This document shows, in pieces, positions 44,489 to 55,655 of a DNA stretch of 64,000 bases. The DNA is from Zygnema cylindricum (Eukaryota > Streptophyta > Zygnematophyceae > Zygnematales > Zygnemataceae): NCBI GenBank assembly GCA_037447655.1, contig JBBHKE010001495.1, positions 1 through 64,000 on the forward strand. The letters are read 5' to 3'. The notes beneath the pieces were generated by a model. It was not told the origin of the DNA. It worked only from the letters and a program-made list of their open reading frames with translations, and ran no database searches. Every line of letters begins with the position of its first letter. Positions within the stretch are counted from its first letter, which is position 1. The translations under genes and the position numbers were made by a program.

Positions 44489-44813
44489 AGTTTTATAGAT
44501 GAACTCAAGCGTGTCCGACGCACTATACTAAGTGGAGGTATAACTAAGGAAGGTACAACTAATTTAGGTACATCCAATAAGTGAAACTATGACTAATTTA
44601 GGTACATCTAGAAGTGGAGTTACAGCCAGGTTAAAATATTTTAAATGTTTAGTGGGAATCATTCTAAACAACATCATTATGTGCAAACAAATAAAGGAAC
44701 ACTAAATAAAGTTGTACCTTTAAGACTTAGTGTTCTAGGACTTCAGCGTCATGAAATATCGTACGAAAAGAGTGGTTCAATAGTATAGTAAAATTACGAA
44801 TTCCAACACCTTC
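44489..44813. other. No gene seen
   Basis: A short unique-looking segment with a repeated word (ACTAATTTAGGTACATC, at about 44564 and 44591) and no ORF of note. Confidence 0.5.
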
Positions 44814-45304
44814 CACCCTCAATCCCACCTTCCCTTCCTCCCTCTCTCACTCCCTCTCCCCCCCCCCCCCTCCCCCCCACCCCCCCCCCCAACCCCCCCC
44901 CCCCCCCTTCCCCCCCCCCCCCTCCTCCCCATCCCACCCTCCCTCTCTCTATCCCTCCCTTCCTACTTCCGTCGCTCTTTCCTTTACTCCCTCTCTCCCT
45001 TCTTTGTCTTTCCATATCTCCTAACCTCCCTCTTTTCATTCCTCCTTCACACTCCCTATCCCTCCCGTCCTCCATCCCTTCGTGCTTCCATTTTTCTGCC
45101 CCTTCTCATTCTTTCCCTCTATCCCTCCCTACCTGCTTCCCTCACTACCCCCTTCTATCCATCATTTCCCTCCCACCCTGTCTCTTTCCCTCCCTTTTTC
45201 TTCTGTTTCTCCCCCTCCCTATCTCTTCCCCTCTCTCTCTACCCTTCTATCCTTTCTTCCCTACCTCTCCCTCCCTACCCCCATTACCCTCCCTCTCCCC
45301 CCCC
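44814..45304. repeat. Polypyrimidine tract with long poly-C runs
   Basis: Nearly pure C/T on the plus strand, with runs of 10-17 C at 44858-44932 and then CCCT/CCTT-type repeats. It continues at 50602-50700 on the other side of the inserted A5 derivative. The open frames in it on both strands are low-complexity artefacts. The C runs could form i-motif or, on the other strand, G-quadruplex structures. Confidence 0.9.
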
Positions 45305-47592
45305 TGAAACTCTGTGTGCTCTATTGCCCACAAAAATCGCAGATCCAAAAGAAGCTTATCTAGATAGTGCCGACTCCAAGTTGATATAAACCCATATGAC
45401 TGACCCTTTGACAATCACAAACCCATTATAGCTTCAACCTTGTGAAATGAGACTTTCTGTGTGCTCAGTTCCACCACAGAATGCAAAGTTAGAATATGAG
45501 TTTTGCACGCATTCACCCACTTTGACTTTCCCTTAGAAATGTAGCCACCCTGGCAGGCAAAAACTCTGACTGACTACACCCCTTGGTAGCCTGTGTTGGT
45601 TTTTGGAAACCTTTAGTCCTCTCTATATCACATTGCTATGCTGCCATGCTGCGCTGGTCACACCGCAGACATAGCAGCATGTATGAAAAAGATATTGTGC
45701 TGTCATGCTGCGCTGGTCACATCGCAGCCATAGCAGCTTCCATACTAAGTACTAAGAGTATTGAACGTACGGAATTGGACTTCAAGTGACGCGAAGAAAC
45801 ATAGACGAAAGTGTTGAATGTGTTGGAGAAATGGACGGCGGATCGCGAAGCGATCCGATGATTAACATTCGAAATGATTTAAATTGTACGTCGGCCGTAC
45901 GAAACATAATGCGGCGGTCAACATGTGATGAATTGGACGCCACCGGAGCTACGGACGGCAGCATCGTCAGTTTGGTGAGGGACGCGAAATCGCGTCCATC
46001 ACATGATATTTATTTTGGACGGTCCTGATTCGTTTGACGGAATTCGTAAGACTTGTAAATATTTAACAATGTTTGTCCCGTGTATTAATTATTACTGTAG
46101 CTCTCAGGTACACTACATTAATAGAGGTAGTCGATTGATTACGTACGGCTGGTATGCCTCCGTACAGTTAGTAGTAAGCTGTAGTATATATTTGTAGGAC
46201 TTAGTCATTTCTAGACTTAGGAACTTTTTGGACAGAAACTTTTTTCTGCTCCTTTTTGGGATTTTCATCTGAGAATTGCTCTCAGTTTTATAAGCTGAAT
46301 TATCTGAAATTTTGCATGTGTGTTCCTCTTTGTATTGGCAATATTTTGGCGAATTTTCAGACCTATTGTGTGTGTGGTTTGCTTGGGGCTTCATTGTGAA
46401 TTTGGTCATATTTATCAAAGTTGTGGCATGCTGTTTTTCTGCAACTTTGACTGAATGTTGTGATTATTCGGTTTGGTATTATTATATGAAATTTGGTGGG
46501 AAAACTTAGTGGACTTGGAACTATTTGGTTGAGTAGTTTCAGCTTGTTTTGGTTATTCTGTAGAATTCTGAGTGGAATCAAAGGAGGCTGTTTTGGGGTA
46601 GTCTGTGGTGCTTCCGAGGGTACATTCATGGCTGAAAAGGGCTATGAACAACAGCCTGAACTCCCCTAAGTCCGCAGCAAACCCCTGTGTAGCCTGGACT
46701 CCTTTGAGTCCGCAGCAAAAAGAATCAAAGAAAATGGTCAAGTAAATTGATTGTTATGAATGGTCAAATATGACCTTTTGTACAGAAGCTCTCTCACAAA
46801 GAGGGTCCTATCTACCAAATTATTTTAAGTCCTATCTCCCTCCATAACTCTATCTACTAAAGTACGGCACCAATTAAAACACTATCTCGTACAAAAAAAT
46901 ACAAGTGCCGGTGTACTTTTTGTACGGCCATCGTACGACAGGGCCAAAATGTCGACACATGTCATATCTGGATTCATTTCCATAATCCCCGGAGTTGCCG
47001 CAATCCAATGTGGTTTTGCCACGTGTCATTCGATATGGCGGTGATCGCAAACCGCCAAAATCCTATTCCGCGATCTCGGCATCATTCGCGGCCGTCTGAT
47101 CAAATCCGGATTTCAATCGTAGCCGTCATAAATACTTGTGCGGTATTTTTCCCGATGTTAAACAAAATGCGCGGTATTTATTTCGTAACCGTACCGTACT
47201 TCGTACTTTACACAATTGTTTCTATGCATTATGTATATAGTTCCCGTTAAATGAATTTGTCTAAATGTAACTATTTATATAACTATTATACCCCATACAC
47301 TCTATCGTATGACCTAGACTATTAGGACAAGGTAACCGGCTACTGCGAAATTGACATACGGTAGGTACCAGGATCAAATCCTGGCTCCGTCAATCTCCCT
47401 TTTAGAAAACCCAATGAATCTACTGCCTGTCTCTCTATGGACAGCACAGGCAGCCATGGCTAACTCCTCTAGTCTTTAGTGACTGCGACAAGTGTGGGGA
47501 CTTGAGTTAGGAGTTAGAGGCAGGTTGTCAATATCTTCTATTTGCTTTTTATTTTGCAATCTCTAGACCTAGAAAATACTTGAATTCCAACA
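45305..47592 (-). repeat. 3' LTR of the A5 derivative, split by a solo LTR
   Basis: The parts 45305-45593 and 46654-47592 match the 5' LTR at 49419-50601. A small extra tandem duplication of the leader hairpin region (GAGTCCGCAGCAAA word) lies at 46660-46720. The tRNA-like segment is on the plus strand here (47313-47393), with a fully paired T arm CCAGG-ATCAAAT-CCTGG and CTCCGTCAA end. U3 hairpin near 47450-47525. Confidence 0.85.
45594..46653 (+). repeat. Solo LTR of family C
   Basis: TGTTGGTTTTTGGAAACC to GAACAACA, 1060 bp, flanked by a perfect GCCTG duplication (45589-45593, 46654-46658). It begins with two copies of a hairpin (ATGCTGCGCTGGTCACA..CGCAG type, 45640-45740). U3 has GGATCGCGAAGCGATCC and GGACGCGAAATCGCGTCC palindromes. 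It ends in the Gag start MAEKGYEQQ. Confidence 0.92.
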
Positions 47593-47877
47593 CTCCCCTT
47601 ATTTTCTAGTCTAATTTTCTTTGAACTCCCATCAAAAACAACAAATACATATATATATATTTTCCTTTCTTTTTTCCTTTTTCCTTCATGAAGCTTCAAG
47701 CGAATACCTTTATATTTAAGAAAGTTTATTAGATGACCAAAAATAATTTCATCTTGTCGATCATACATTTTATTTTGATTTTTTTTTTTTTCATAAATCC
47801 AAGCTATGATTTTATCCACCTCCTTCCCTTTTCATCCAACCAAAATCCACTTTTTCTTTTGCATTTCTAACAGTCTG

Positions 47878-48050
47878 CCCCATCCCCAATTTGCAACACA
47901 TACCCGGATGATAACCCTTTTACAGACACATCTTCACAAGCAGCATCACACCAAGTAGTGATGTCAAATCCATCCCCCCCCAAATATTCCCAAAAATTAT
48001 TAGTCCCCACTAAGTTCCACATAAGATCTACATCTTCCGTACTCATATTT
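47878..48050 (-). pseudogene. RNase H remnant in the A5 derivative
   Basis: The minus-strand translation reads LVGTNNFWEYLGGDGFDITTWCDAACEDV in part and then SSGYVLQIGDGADC, ending at a stop. It aligns with VGTRELWLYLGGEHTDITTWSDASYGDV and SGYVLQIGSGACC of complete elements. The first RNase H Asp is present, but the rest of the domain is deleted. It shows that the element derives from an autonomous one. Confidence 0.8.
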
Positions 48051-49438
48051 TATCCATGATAATTACCCCATTTTCTAAACTTCCCTTACTCTCTCCCATG
48101 GAATTCTTTCCACTATTTCTTTCTATTTTTATTCCCAAATTATATTTCTCCTCCCCTAAACCTTTCTTTAAATATTCCCCTTCTCCCCTATCCTCTGAAT
48201 CCATTGAAGTCTCCTTTTCCGACCACTTTTCAGTTTCCAAAATATCTATGAAACTATCCTCAATATTTTGAACTCCCTCAAGTATCTCCTCTCTCTTTAC
48301 TTCCCTTATACCTCCAAAAGCACATTGTTGCTTTCGTGGAATTTTTGTGTGCTTTTCTCTCTTCCCCATACTACTGATCCGGAGAAGCTCTAAAATATCT
48401 TCATCCTCTTTCTCCTCTTCTTCTTCTTCCTCCTCATCCACATTCCAACTTATAAGTTTTTCCAAACAAGGGCAATCCTCTATATAGTGACCGGGTTCCC
48501 TACCAAAGAAGCAAACCCCTTTTTTCGAAGCTCCACTATCTTTTCCTCTCCCTCTCTTTCCACCAAAGTTTCGATATGTTTTACCTTTGTCTTTCTCCCC
48601 CTCATCACGCTTCCGCTCGTCACCACCAGCTGTAAATGCATTCACCCTGTCACTTCCTCTACGAAGCTCCAAAGTGCTTTCCCTCACAAGAATTACCCCC
48701 GTGGTAAAGCTCCAAGTCCACGAAGAGCCATCCATTGCCTACATACGACAAATGATGTTTTCGTACTCATCTAGGAGTTTCATGAGTAGTGTATTAATCT
48801 TTCTCTCCTCAGATTCTACATATCTAGCACTAGCAAGCTCAACATATAACGCAGCAATATGATTGCAAAACTCTATCATGTTACCGCCTTTATAAACGTA
48901 GACTTATATTTCTTGTTTTACTAACTGTTGCCTCTGAATAGTCTCACTCTTATAAATCTGACTTAGTGCTTCCCATATCTCTGAAGACTTCGTTAAACTT
49001 AAAAGAGTGATAGCTATGGACTTAGACACATATCTAAGTATGAGATGTTTTGCTATAGTGCTTGTATTCCCATATTTTTCTGTCATTTTCTTTAGTTTTA
49101 ATCCCTACAAGTGGTACCATAGCTGAGAGCCTAGCTCCCCTCACCATAGGTGTCAATTTTTCCTTCTCCCCTATTTCCCCATCCACGGAAAGGTTTTTCC
49201 CTTCACTTTCCGTTGCATTTGAACTCCAGTTGATATTTTGGGCAGCCCCAGATGATTCTCCATAGTATGCTCCTCCAAAGCCAGGTGGCGGACATCTCAC
49301 TTGTCCCGAAGCAATTCCCAATAAGTGCTTCTCGAATAGCAATCCCTCCATTGTAAACTCCCAATAAGTGAAGCATGTTCCATCAAACATAGGCACCCTA
49401 GATGGTGGGCCCATAACCTGAAACTGTATGTGCTCCAT
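48043..49438 (-). pseudogene. Gag of the A5 derivative, fused to RT remnants
   Basis: ATG 49438 gives EHIQFQVMGPPSRVPMFDG. A frameshift near 49050-49085, a TAA at ~48904 and a stop near 48738 split the capsid. The segment 48735-48043 is open. It includes the zinc knuckle C-FF-G-REPG-H-YIED-C (second Cys lost), a Glu-rich stretch, KIPRKQQCAFGGIREV (normally followed by the protease), and then GLGEEKYNLGIKIERNSGK. That last stretch matches the RT segment DLGEAKYILGIQMERDRG. So an internal deletion joined Gag in frame to the end of RT, with loss of the protease site, integrase and the RT catalytic centre. Confidence 0.82.
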
Positions 49439-50601
49439 TGCCCACAGAAATCGCGGATCCAAAAGAAGCTAATCTAGATAGTGCCGACTCCAAGTTGATA
49501 TAAACCCAAATGACTAACCCTTTGACAATCACAAACCCATTATAGCTTCACCCTTGTGAAATAAGACTTTCAGTGTGCTCAGGTCCACCACAGAATGCAA
49601 AGTTAGAATATGAGTTTTGGACACATTCACCCACTTTGACTTTCCCTTAGAAATGCAGCCACCCTGGCAGGCAAAAACTCTGACCGACTACACCCATTTG
49701 TAGCCTAGACTCCCTTGAGTCCCCAGCAAAAAGAATCATTGAAAATGATCAATTAAATTGATTGTTATGAATGGTCAAAGATGACCTTTTGTAGAGAAGC
49801 TCTCTCACAAAGAGGGTCCTATCTACCAATTTTTTCTAAGTCCTATCTCCCTCTAAAACTTTATCTACTGAAATACGGCACCAATTAAGATACTGTGTCG
49901 TACAGAAAAGTACAGTTGCCGGTGTACTTTCTGTACGGCCATCGTACAACATGGCCAAAATGTCAACACATGTCATATCCGGATTCATTTCCGTAATCCC
50001 CGGAGTTGCCGCAATCCAATGTGGTTTTGCCACGCGTCATTCGATGTGGCGGTGATTGCAAACCACCAAAATCCTATTCCGCGATCTTGACATCCTTCGC
50101 TGCCGTTCGATCAAATCCGGATTCAATCGTAGCCGTCATAAATACTTGCGCGGAATTTTTTCCGATGTCAAACAAAATGCGCGGTATTTATTTCGTAACC
50201 GTAGCGTACTTCGTACTTTACAAAACTGTTTCTATGCATTATGTATATAGTTCCTGTTAAATGAATTATTCTAAGTGTAACTATTTATATAACTATCATA
50301 CCCCATACACTCTATCGTATGACCTAGACTATTAGGACAAGGTAACCGGCTACTTCAAAATTGACGTACGGTAGGTACCAAGATCAAATCCTGGCTCCGT
50401 CAATCTCCATTTTAGAAAACCCAATGAATCTACTGCTTGTCTCACTCTGGACAGCACAGGCAACCATGGCTAACTCCTCTAGTCTTTAGTGACTGCGACA
50501 AGTGTGGGGATTTGAGTGAGGAGTTAGAGGCAGGCTGTCAATATCTTCTATTTGCTTTTTATTTTGCAATCTCTAGACCTAGAAAATACTTGAATTCCAA
50601 C
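49419..50601 (-). repeat. 5' LTR of the A5 derivative
   Basis: Reads (T)GTTGGAATTCAAG to ACAGTTTCA on the minus strand, 1183 bp. U3 hairpin near 50460-50540. The plus-strand tRNA-like segment is at 50322-50403; TTGACGTACGG faces CTCCGTCAA in its minihelix. Leader hairpins GACTC-AAGG-GAGTC and CTACA/TGTAG are near 49690-49725. Confidence 0.85.
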
Positions 50602-50700
50602 CCCCCCCTCCCTCCCTCCCTCACTCCCTCCCTTTATTGCTCTGTCCGTTTCTTCCTCCCAAATCCCTCCTTACCTACTTCCCTTCCTCCTTTTTGTAGA
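50602..50700. repeat. Polypyrimidine tract, right part
   Basis: CCCTCC-type repeats continuing the tract of 44814-45304 beyond the inserted element. Confidence 0.8.
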
Positions 50701-50760
50701 AAAAAAAACTGGTATTCAACGTATCCAATGGGCGCTAAAAGTGTAAACTTTGGAAAATGG

Positions 50761-51060
50761 AAAAAACCCGGGGATTGAACCTAGGACCTAGTGTTAGTCG
50801 TACACGACACCGTGAATCACTAGTAGTGTTCATGTTTTTCTTAAAACATCATGTCTCTTAAAACAACTTTCTCCGTACACACATATCCGATTGTAGATCT
50901 GACGGTTGCGATTGAAAGCCAAGATTTTAATCTTTCGATCGGCGGTCTCGAATTCATAATCAGACAAGTGTTTACGAGGAAAAGATGTTTTAAGTGGCGA
51001 AAACCTTACTAACACTAATAGCAAAACACGAAGTAGATCTACCAACTGAGCTACCCGACC
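50761..51060 (-). other. Two separated tRNA-like halves
   Basis: The minus strand has a perfect A-box/D-arm start (GGTCGGGTAGCTCAGTTGG, about 51041-51059). About 260 bases further on it has a T-arm-like CTAGGTTCAATCCCCGG (50768-50784). The acceptor ends do not pair, so an intron-containing tRNA gene is unlikely. A degenerate tRNA-derived repeat or another LTR remnant is possible. Confidence 0.45.
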
Positions 51061-51389
51061 GATGTGTATGCAAGGTCTTCGTATCGATATTATACAGCTG
51101 TTATATTCCACAAATATTAAAAATCAAAATTTTGGAAAATTTTGAAATTGTTGCGCAATTTTGATCAAATTTTCAACGTCTTCCAATTTCATATCTAAAA
51201 GCGTTTGGTTGTCATCTTCCTCTTCTTTTTCTGCGCGGTATGCTTTCTCTTGGGAATACATAAAAAGTATGAAAAATATAAAATTTTGACGATACTATAT
51301 GCTCATAATCAAAAAAGTTTTTGATCGTTGTCCCTACTTTACTTAATGCTTCCTACTTACTGCTTTCAACTTACAGAATGCTCATTAAA

Positions 51390-51750
51390 TAAATCTATAC
51401 ATATATATGTATAAATATGTATATATATGTATATATGTATATGTATATATATGTATATATATTTATATATATGTATATGTATATATGTATGTGTATATGT
51501 ATGTATGTATGTGTATATGTATGTATATATATGTATATGTATAATATATATGTATATAAATCTATATATATGTATATGTATATGTATATGTATATATATA
51601 TGTATATGTATATATATATAGAAAGAGAAAGAGATATATATGGATATATATATGAGAGGAGAGAGGGGAGGGAGGAAGGAGACAGTTTATGTATATGTAT
51701 GTATATATATGTGTGTATGTATTTATATGTATATGTATGTATATATATGT
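51390..51750. repeat. TATG/TATA microsatellite
   Basis: About 360 bases of (TATG/TATA)n with a short GAGAGGAG interruption at 51640-51680. Open frames of Tyr/Met/Ile repeats here are artefacts. Confidence 0.95.
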
Positions 51751-52985
51751 TGCCCTCTCCGGACTGTAGTTACATACTTTAGTTCACGCCATACGTGGAG
51801 TACCATACTATATAATTAATGCAATAAAATTCTATTATATTAAACATTGAAGTAAAATAATATTATATATTTTCAATTACATCGCGATAAACGATACGCG
51901 TTGGTCGTAGAGCGATATATCAGGCCTTCCGACCGCTGGATGTTGAAAAAAAATTGATTCCTCTTCATTATGAATTTTGAAGCTCAACAAATACCTATAG
52001 AGTTTCTCACCATATGTTATCTAAATTTGGAAAAAAAAATGAGTTCTCATTCATATAAGCCATCAATCGTTAGACCTTTTGGTTTAAGCGCTTGAACACC
52101 TTCCTCTTTCCTTTTAATCTAACCTACCTTCTTACTTCTATTTGTATACCCTCCCCCCTCCTCCCACCTATCGAGCGCTCTTTACTTTCAATAATGCGAA
52201 GGTGGAGTATGATGAGTTCAATATGTTCCATCTAGTGGGCTTTAAAAGCTTAAAAACATGAAATCGTTAGTTTATCGTAAGGGAGGATTAAACTAAAGGA
52301 TTTGGTCCTCGAGGACAAAATTTGCCATTATGGTTTTCATAATGATGTCACGACTAAATGCTCCAACTAATGTTTAAAAAAAGTTCAAATATTTGACCTA
52401 TTTAAAATTATTTTTCAACCATTGTGTATTTCGAGGAGAGGAGATTGTATGCACGTTATGTGTATTAGTACATTGGTTCAAATTGAGTTAGGCATGATTG
52501 TACCAAACTAAGCCAAATATTTAACCCATTGAACAAAACGTGTTGTTAAAGGCGTTAAAGAAACCAAATTGCGAAGTGCCCCAAACGGTCGACTTACTTT
52601 TGTTTTAACTATTATAGCCCGAACTGGTCCCAACAGCGGTGGTTTAATTTGATATCTTCAACATCATTGAACGGTGGATGTTAGCCTAAACGCTTTAACC
52701 CTTAGTTTAAATTTTTGATGAGGGTTAAACTCGTGGTTTTACAAGCTCCCCCCAATTTTAACCTTTTCCTTAAGGTAAACTCATTTTTTTTCCCTTCGCT
52801 CTTCTAATAATGGAATTTGTATACTGTAGAAATTAGTTGTTTCTGTTAGGTATTTTCTGTTGTTTTTGGAAGATTCAGTTTCGCATATGCGTGCGTGTAT
52901 TTGCTTGCTTACGTAATTACCGGAGTTAATGTGGAGGTTTGAACGGATTTGCGGATTGGGGGTTTATTGCACGAGTAAATTAATT
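51751..52985. other. No gene seen
   Basis: AT-rich, without recognised homology. It contains an ACATCGCGATAAACGATACGC stretch near 51880, similar in style to the ATCGATAT clusters at 17818-17930 and 63640-63800. Confidence 0.5.
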
Positions 52986-52989
52986 AACT

Positions 52990-53610
52990 AATTGAGTGGA
53001 GCGAAATGCGCTGAACAATGGACGGCGGATCGCGAAGCGATCCGATTTGAAATATTCGAAGTGTTTGAAAAAGTACGGCCGCCATACGAAACATAATGCG
53101 ACAGACCGCATTTATTAAATGTGACGCCGCCGGTACGGAGCGTCGTATTTGACACGTGAGATGTACGGCAAAGTACGTAGTAACGGTACGGACTAATTTG
53201 GATAGCTTGACGAGGTTTCGACAAGTGGATTTTTCTTATGACCACGCGGCGCGACACCAAGGGTGCCGATTAAGAGTGACGGACGGCGGATATAGTCCGC
53301 CGAGATTTTCTATGTAGTGGTGACACGAAATCGCGTCAATCACACGATATTTATTTTTGGACGTTCCGGATTGCTTGCCAAGTGATTCGTGGTACACGTG
53401 GAAGGCGGATGGCGTCCGCCGATATTTCCAAGGGACCACATTGTTTTTTATGACGCATTATCTAGTGGACCGTACATATGCGATGTCGGTTCACTACGTG
53501 GACTTATCGACAAATGACTAAGCAAGTTGTCGCTTATGACGCGTATTTTGCGGACGCGTCCGTGTAAATATTTGATACAACATTGTTTTGTCTTATGTGT
53601 ATTATTAATT
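52990..53610 (+). repeat. Diverged family-C-like LTR fragment
   Basis: It shares with the solo LTR at 45594 the sequence GGACGGCGGATCGCGAAGC, the block CATACGAAACATAATGCG, ACGAAATCGCGTC and CACGATATTTATTTTGGACG in the same order, with many differences. No clear LTR ends or gag start. Confidence 0.65.
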
Positions 53611-54280
53611 AGTATTGATTATGACATTTGTTATTTAAGTGATCAATTAGGGTTTTCGACAGTTTAATTTGTGTGTCTTTATTTGTCGTTTATGCAGACA
53701 AGTGTACGCTTACGATTGCTAGGCTTTCAGGTGTACGCTTAAGATTAATTTATTCTTAGTGATGGTATATTATGGTTAAATAGGACTAAATGACAGTTAT
53801 GTAATGTATGTTAGTTATTTTGACACTTAGTGATTTGTTAACAGCTCACAAGTGTATATATAGATTTGAGCTTCATTAGGAAAATAATCAATGCTGGTTA
53901 GTAAAGTGGGGACCGAAGATGTAGTATTTTAGGGTTGCCGATTAGGTCATGCACTTTGAATGATATAATGATTATACTCTGATTATACTCTTGTTTATGT
54001 GTGATGCATTTGTGTGTTATTATTTATTTATGTTTTTATATATGTTTGATATGCATTGTTTATGCATTTGTCCTAGGGTTTGTTTATGTCGATTATTCCA
54101 TCAAACCTTAGATGTTGTCATAGGGTTTATTTATGTTGATTATTCCATGAAACCCTAAATGTTGTTGTATGTTAAATGGAGGATGCATTTCAAATGATTG
54201 TTCGTCGACCTATTTTTGGCTTAGCTTTTTGCATGATAGTTTGGGTCGCTTCTGCGGTCTATTTTAGACCAAAGAACAAC
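53611..54280. other. No gene seen; small repeats
   Basis: Contains GTGTACGCTTA twice (53702 and 53732) and a two-unit 47-48-base tandem repeat at about 54071-54166. Each unit carries TAGGGTTT and the word TTATTCCATNAAACC, making a small inverted repeat. Confidence 0.6.
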
Positions 54281-55289
54281 ATTTTCTAGGTCTGTAAAAT
54301 GTAAAATAAAAGGCAGGAAAGAAGCAAAGGCAGTCTGCCTTTAACTCCTCTCTCAAGTACCCTCACTTGTGGCAGTCAATAAAGACTAGTGAGGGAGTTA
54401 GAGCCATGGTTGCCTAGGTTGTCCAAGGAGACAAGGAGCAATGTAGGGTAGAGATACCAAAAAAGGTGGACGGACCCATTATTTGATTTTGGTACCTTCT
54501 GTCCGTCAAAGAAGTCGGTAGCCGATAGTTCCTATCCTATAAGTTTAGTATCCGAGTCAAGACATATAAGGTTTGATAATTATTTAAAGATGTATTTGTA
54601 GAGAATTCCATTTAACTGAGCGAACAGACTTTAGAGCATAGACTCAGCTGAACAAATAGTGCGAACGAAGGTACCGCACGAAACAAATGTTTCGAACATT
54701 TGTTTTCGGCGGCTAGAATTAAAAGTCGGTTTGGATCGGATGGTCATAGTGCGAGCCGACATCGCGGAATGGTCGCTTTGGCAGTTTTCGGTCACAGCCA
54801 CACCAGATGACACGTGGTGCTGTCTCATTGGTTTGCGGCATTTCCGAAGAGCACCAGAACAAGTCCGGATGAGACAGGTGTCAACTTCTTGGCCATGCCG
54901 TACGGTGGCCGTAAACAAAGTAGTCAGGCACTAGTACCTTTCTGTTTGTATAGTTATCTGATTAGTGTCGTACTCTACTAGTAGGGGCTTAGAGAGGGTT
55001 TTTTAGGACTTAGACAAATCTTTAGGTAGCCCCCCTCTCTCCCAAAGAGCACCTATATAAGAAGGTCACCTTTGACCATTCATAACTTACTGCTCAGGGG
55101 AGCAAATTGCTTGATTCTTTTTGCGGCAGACTCAAGAGAATCTTGCCTTCACTGGGGCAAAAATTTTGTTCAATCTATTGTCTGTCAAGGTGACAGTCAG
55201 TCTTAATCAAACCTCAGGGGGTCAAGGCTATCCTAGGGGCTTCTTGTGAGCTGCCTACTCATAGGGCCTATGGAGGTCTCACAGTTACA
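54281..55289 (+). repeat. Family-E LTR, slightly truncated at its 5' end
   Basis: Starts at ATTTTCTAGGTCTG and ends CACAGTTACA, about 1 kb. No primer-binding site follows, so it is solo or truncated. U3 hairpin near 54335-54405 with a CACTTGTGGCAGTCA-type loop. The antisense tRNA-like segment 54470-54545 has a decayed B box. ACACGTGG near 54810. The leader has TGCTC-AGGG-GAGCA; Gag ATG near 55270. Confidence 0.75.
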
Positions 55290-55655
55290 TATATTACTAT
55301 GTAGCAAAAGTTAACTTATTGTTTTGGATTTTGCTATGTTGTAATTATTATTTATCTTTCAAGATTGATCGAAGGTTGTTAAAACGTTTTCCTCTGAGTA
55401 CATATTTTTTTTTTGTTAGTAAAGAAATACATTTTTGGTGGTAGTTCAACAGTCTCACGTTACATCATAAAATTTTTTTTTTAATTATCTTTTAGTTTTT
55501 TGCCATTTTTTTTTCAAAAACTACATAAAATACATGTAAGGCAATTCTCTATCAGTCGCCGCCAATAATCATACGAAAACGTTTACTGGCAGTAATATTT
55601 CGAGCAAATCTCCATCAAGTCGTGACAATAAAGAAATTATCGCCTAGGTGCTTTA
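55290..55655. other. AT-rich spacer, no gene
   Basis: Ends with CTTTA, the left target duplication of element D-1. Confidence 0.6.

Larger units (their letters stand above)
45305..50601 (-). mobile_element. Non-autonomous, pol-deleted A5 copia derivative
   Basis: Minus strand: 5' LTR 50601-49419, primer-binding site GGTTATGGGCCCACC, gag, remnants of RT and RNase H, purine tract AAATAAGGGGAG, 3' LTR 47592-45305 (holding a family-C solo LTR). The internal region is only 1826 bp: protease, integrase and most RT have been deleted. CCCCC lies on both sides, but within a C-rich tract, so the target duplication cannot be judged. The first LTR base is lost or changed at 50601. Confidence 0.85.

Noticed and set aside
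44794-45363. Open frames of ~93 codons on both strands of the polypyrimidine tract
   Set aside because: Low-complexity Pro/Ser/Leu or Gly/Arg/Glu sequence imposed by C/T repeats; no coding signal.
50761-51060. Intron-containing tRNA gene on the minus strand
   Set aside because: A-box and T-arm halves are good but the acceptor strands do not pair and the gap is ~260 bases; kept only as tRNA-like sequence.
51417-51782. 121-codon open frame of Tyr/Met/Ile
   Set aside because: It is a translated TATG microsatellite.
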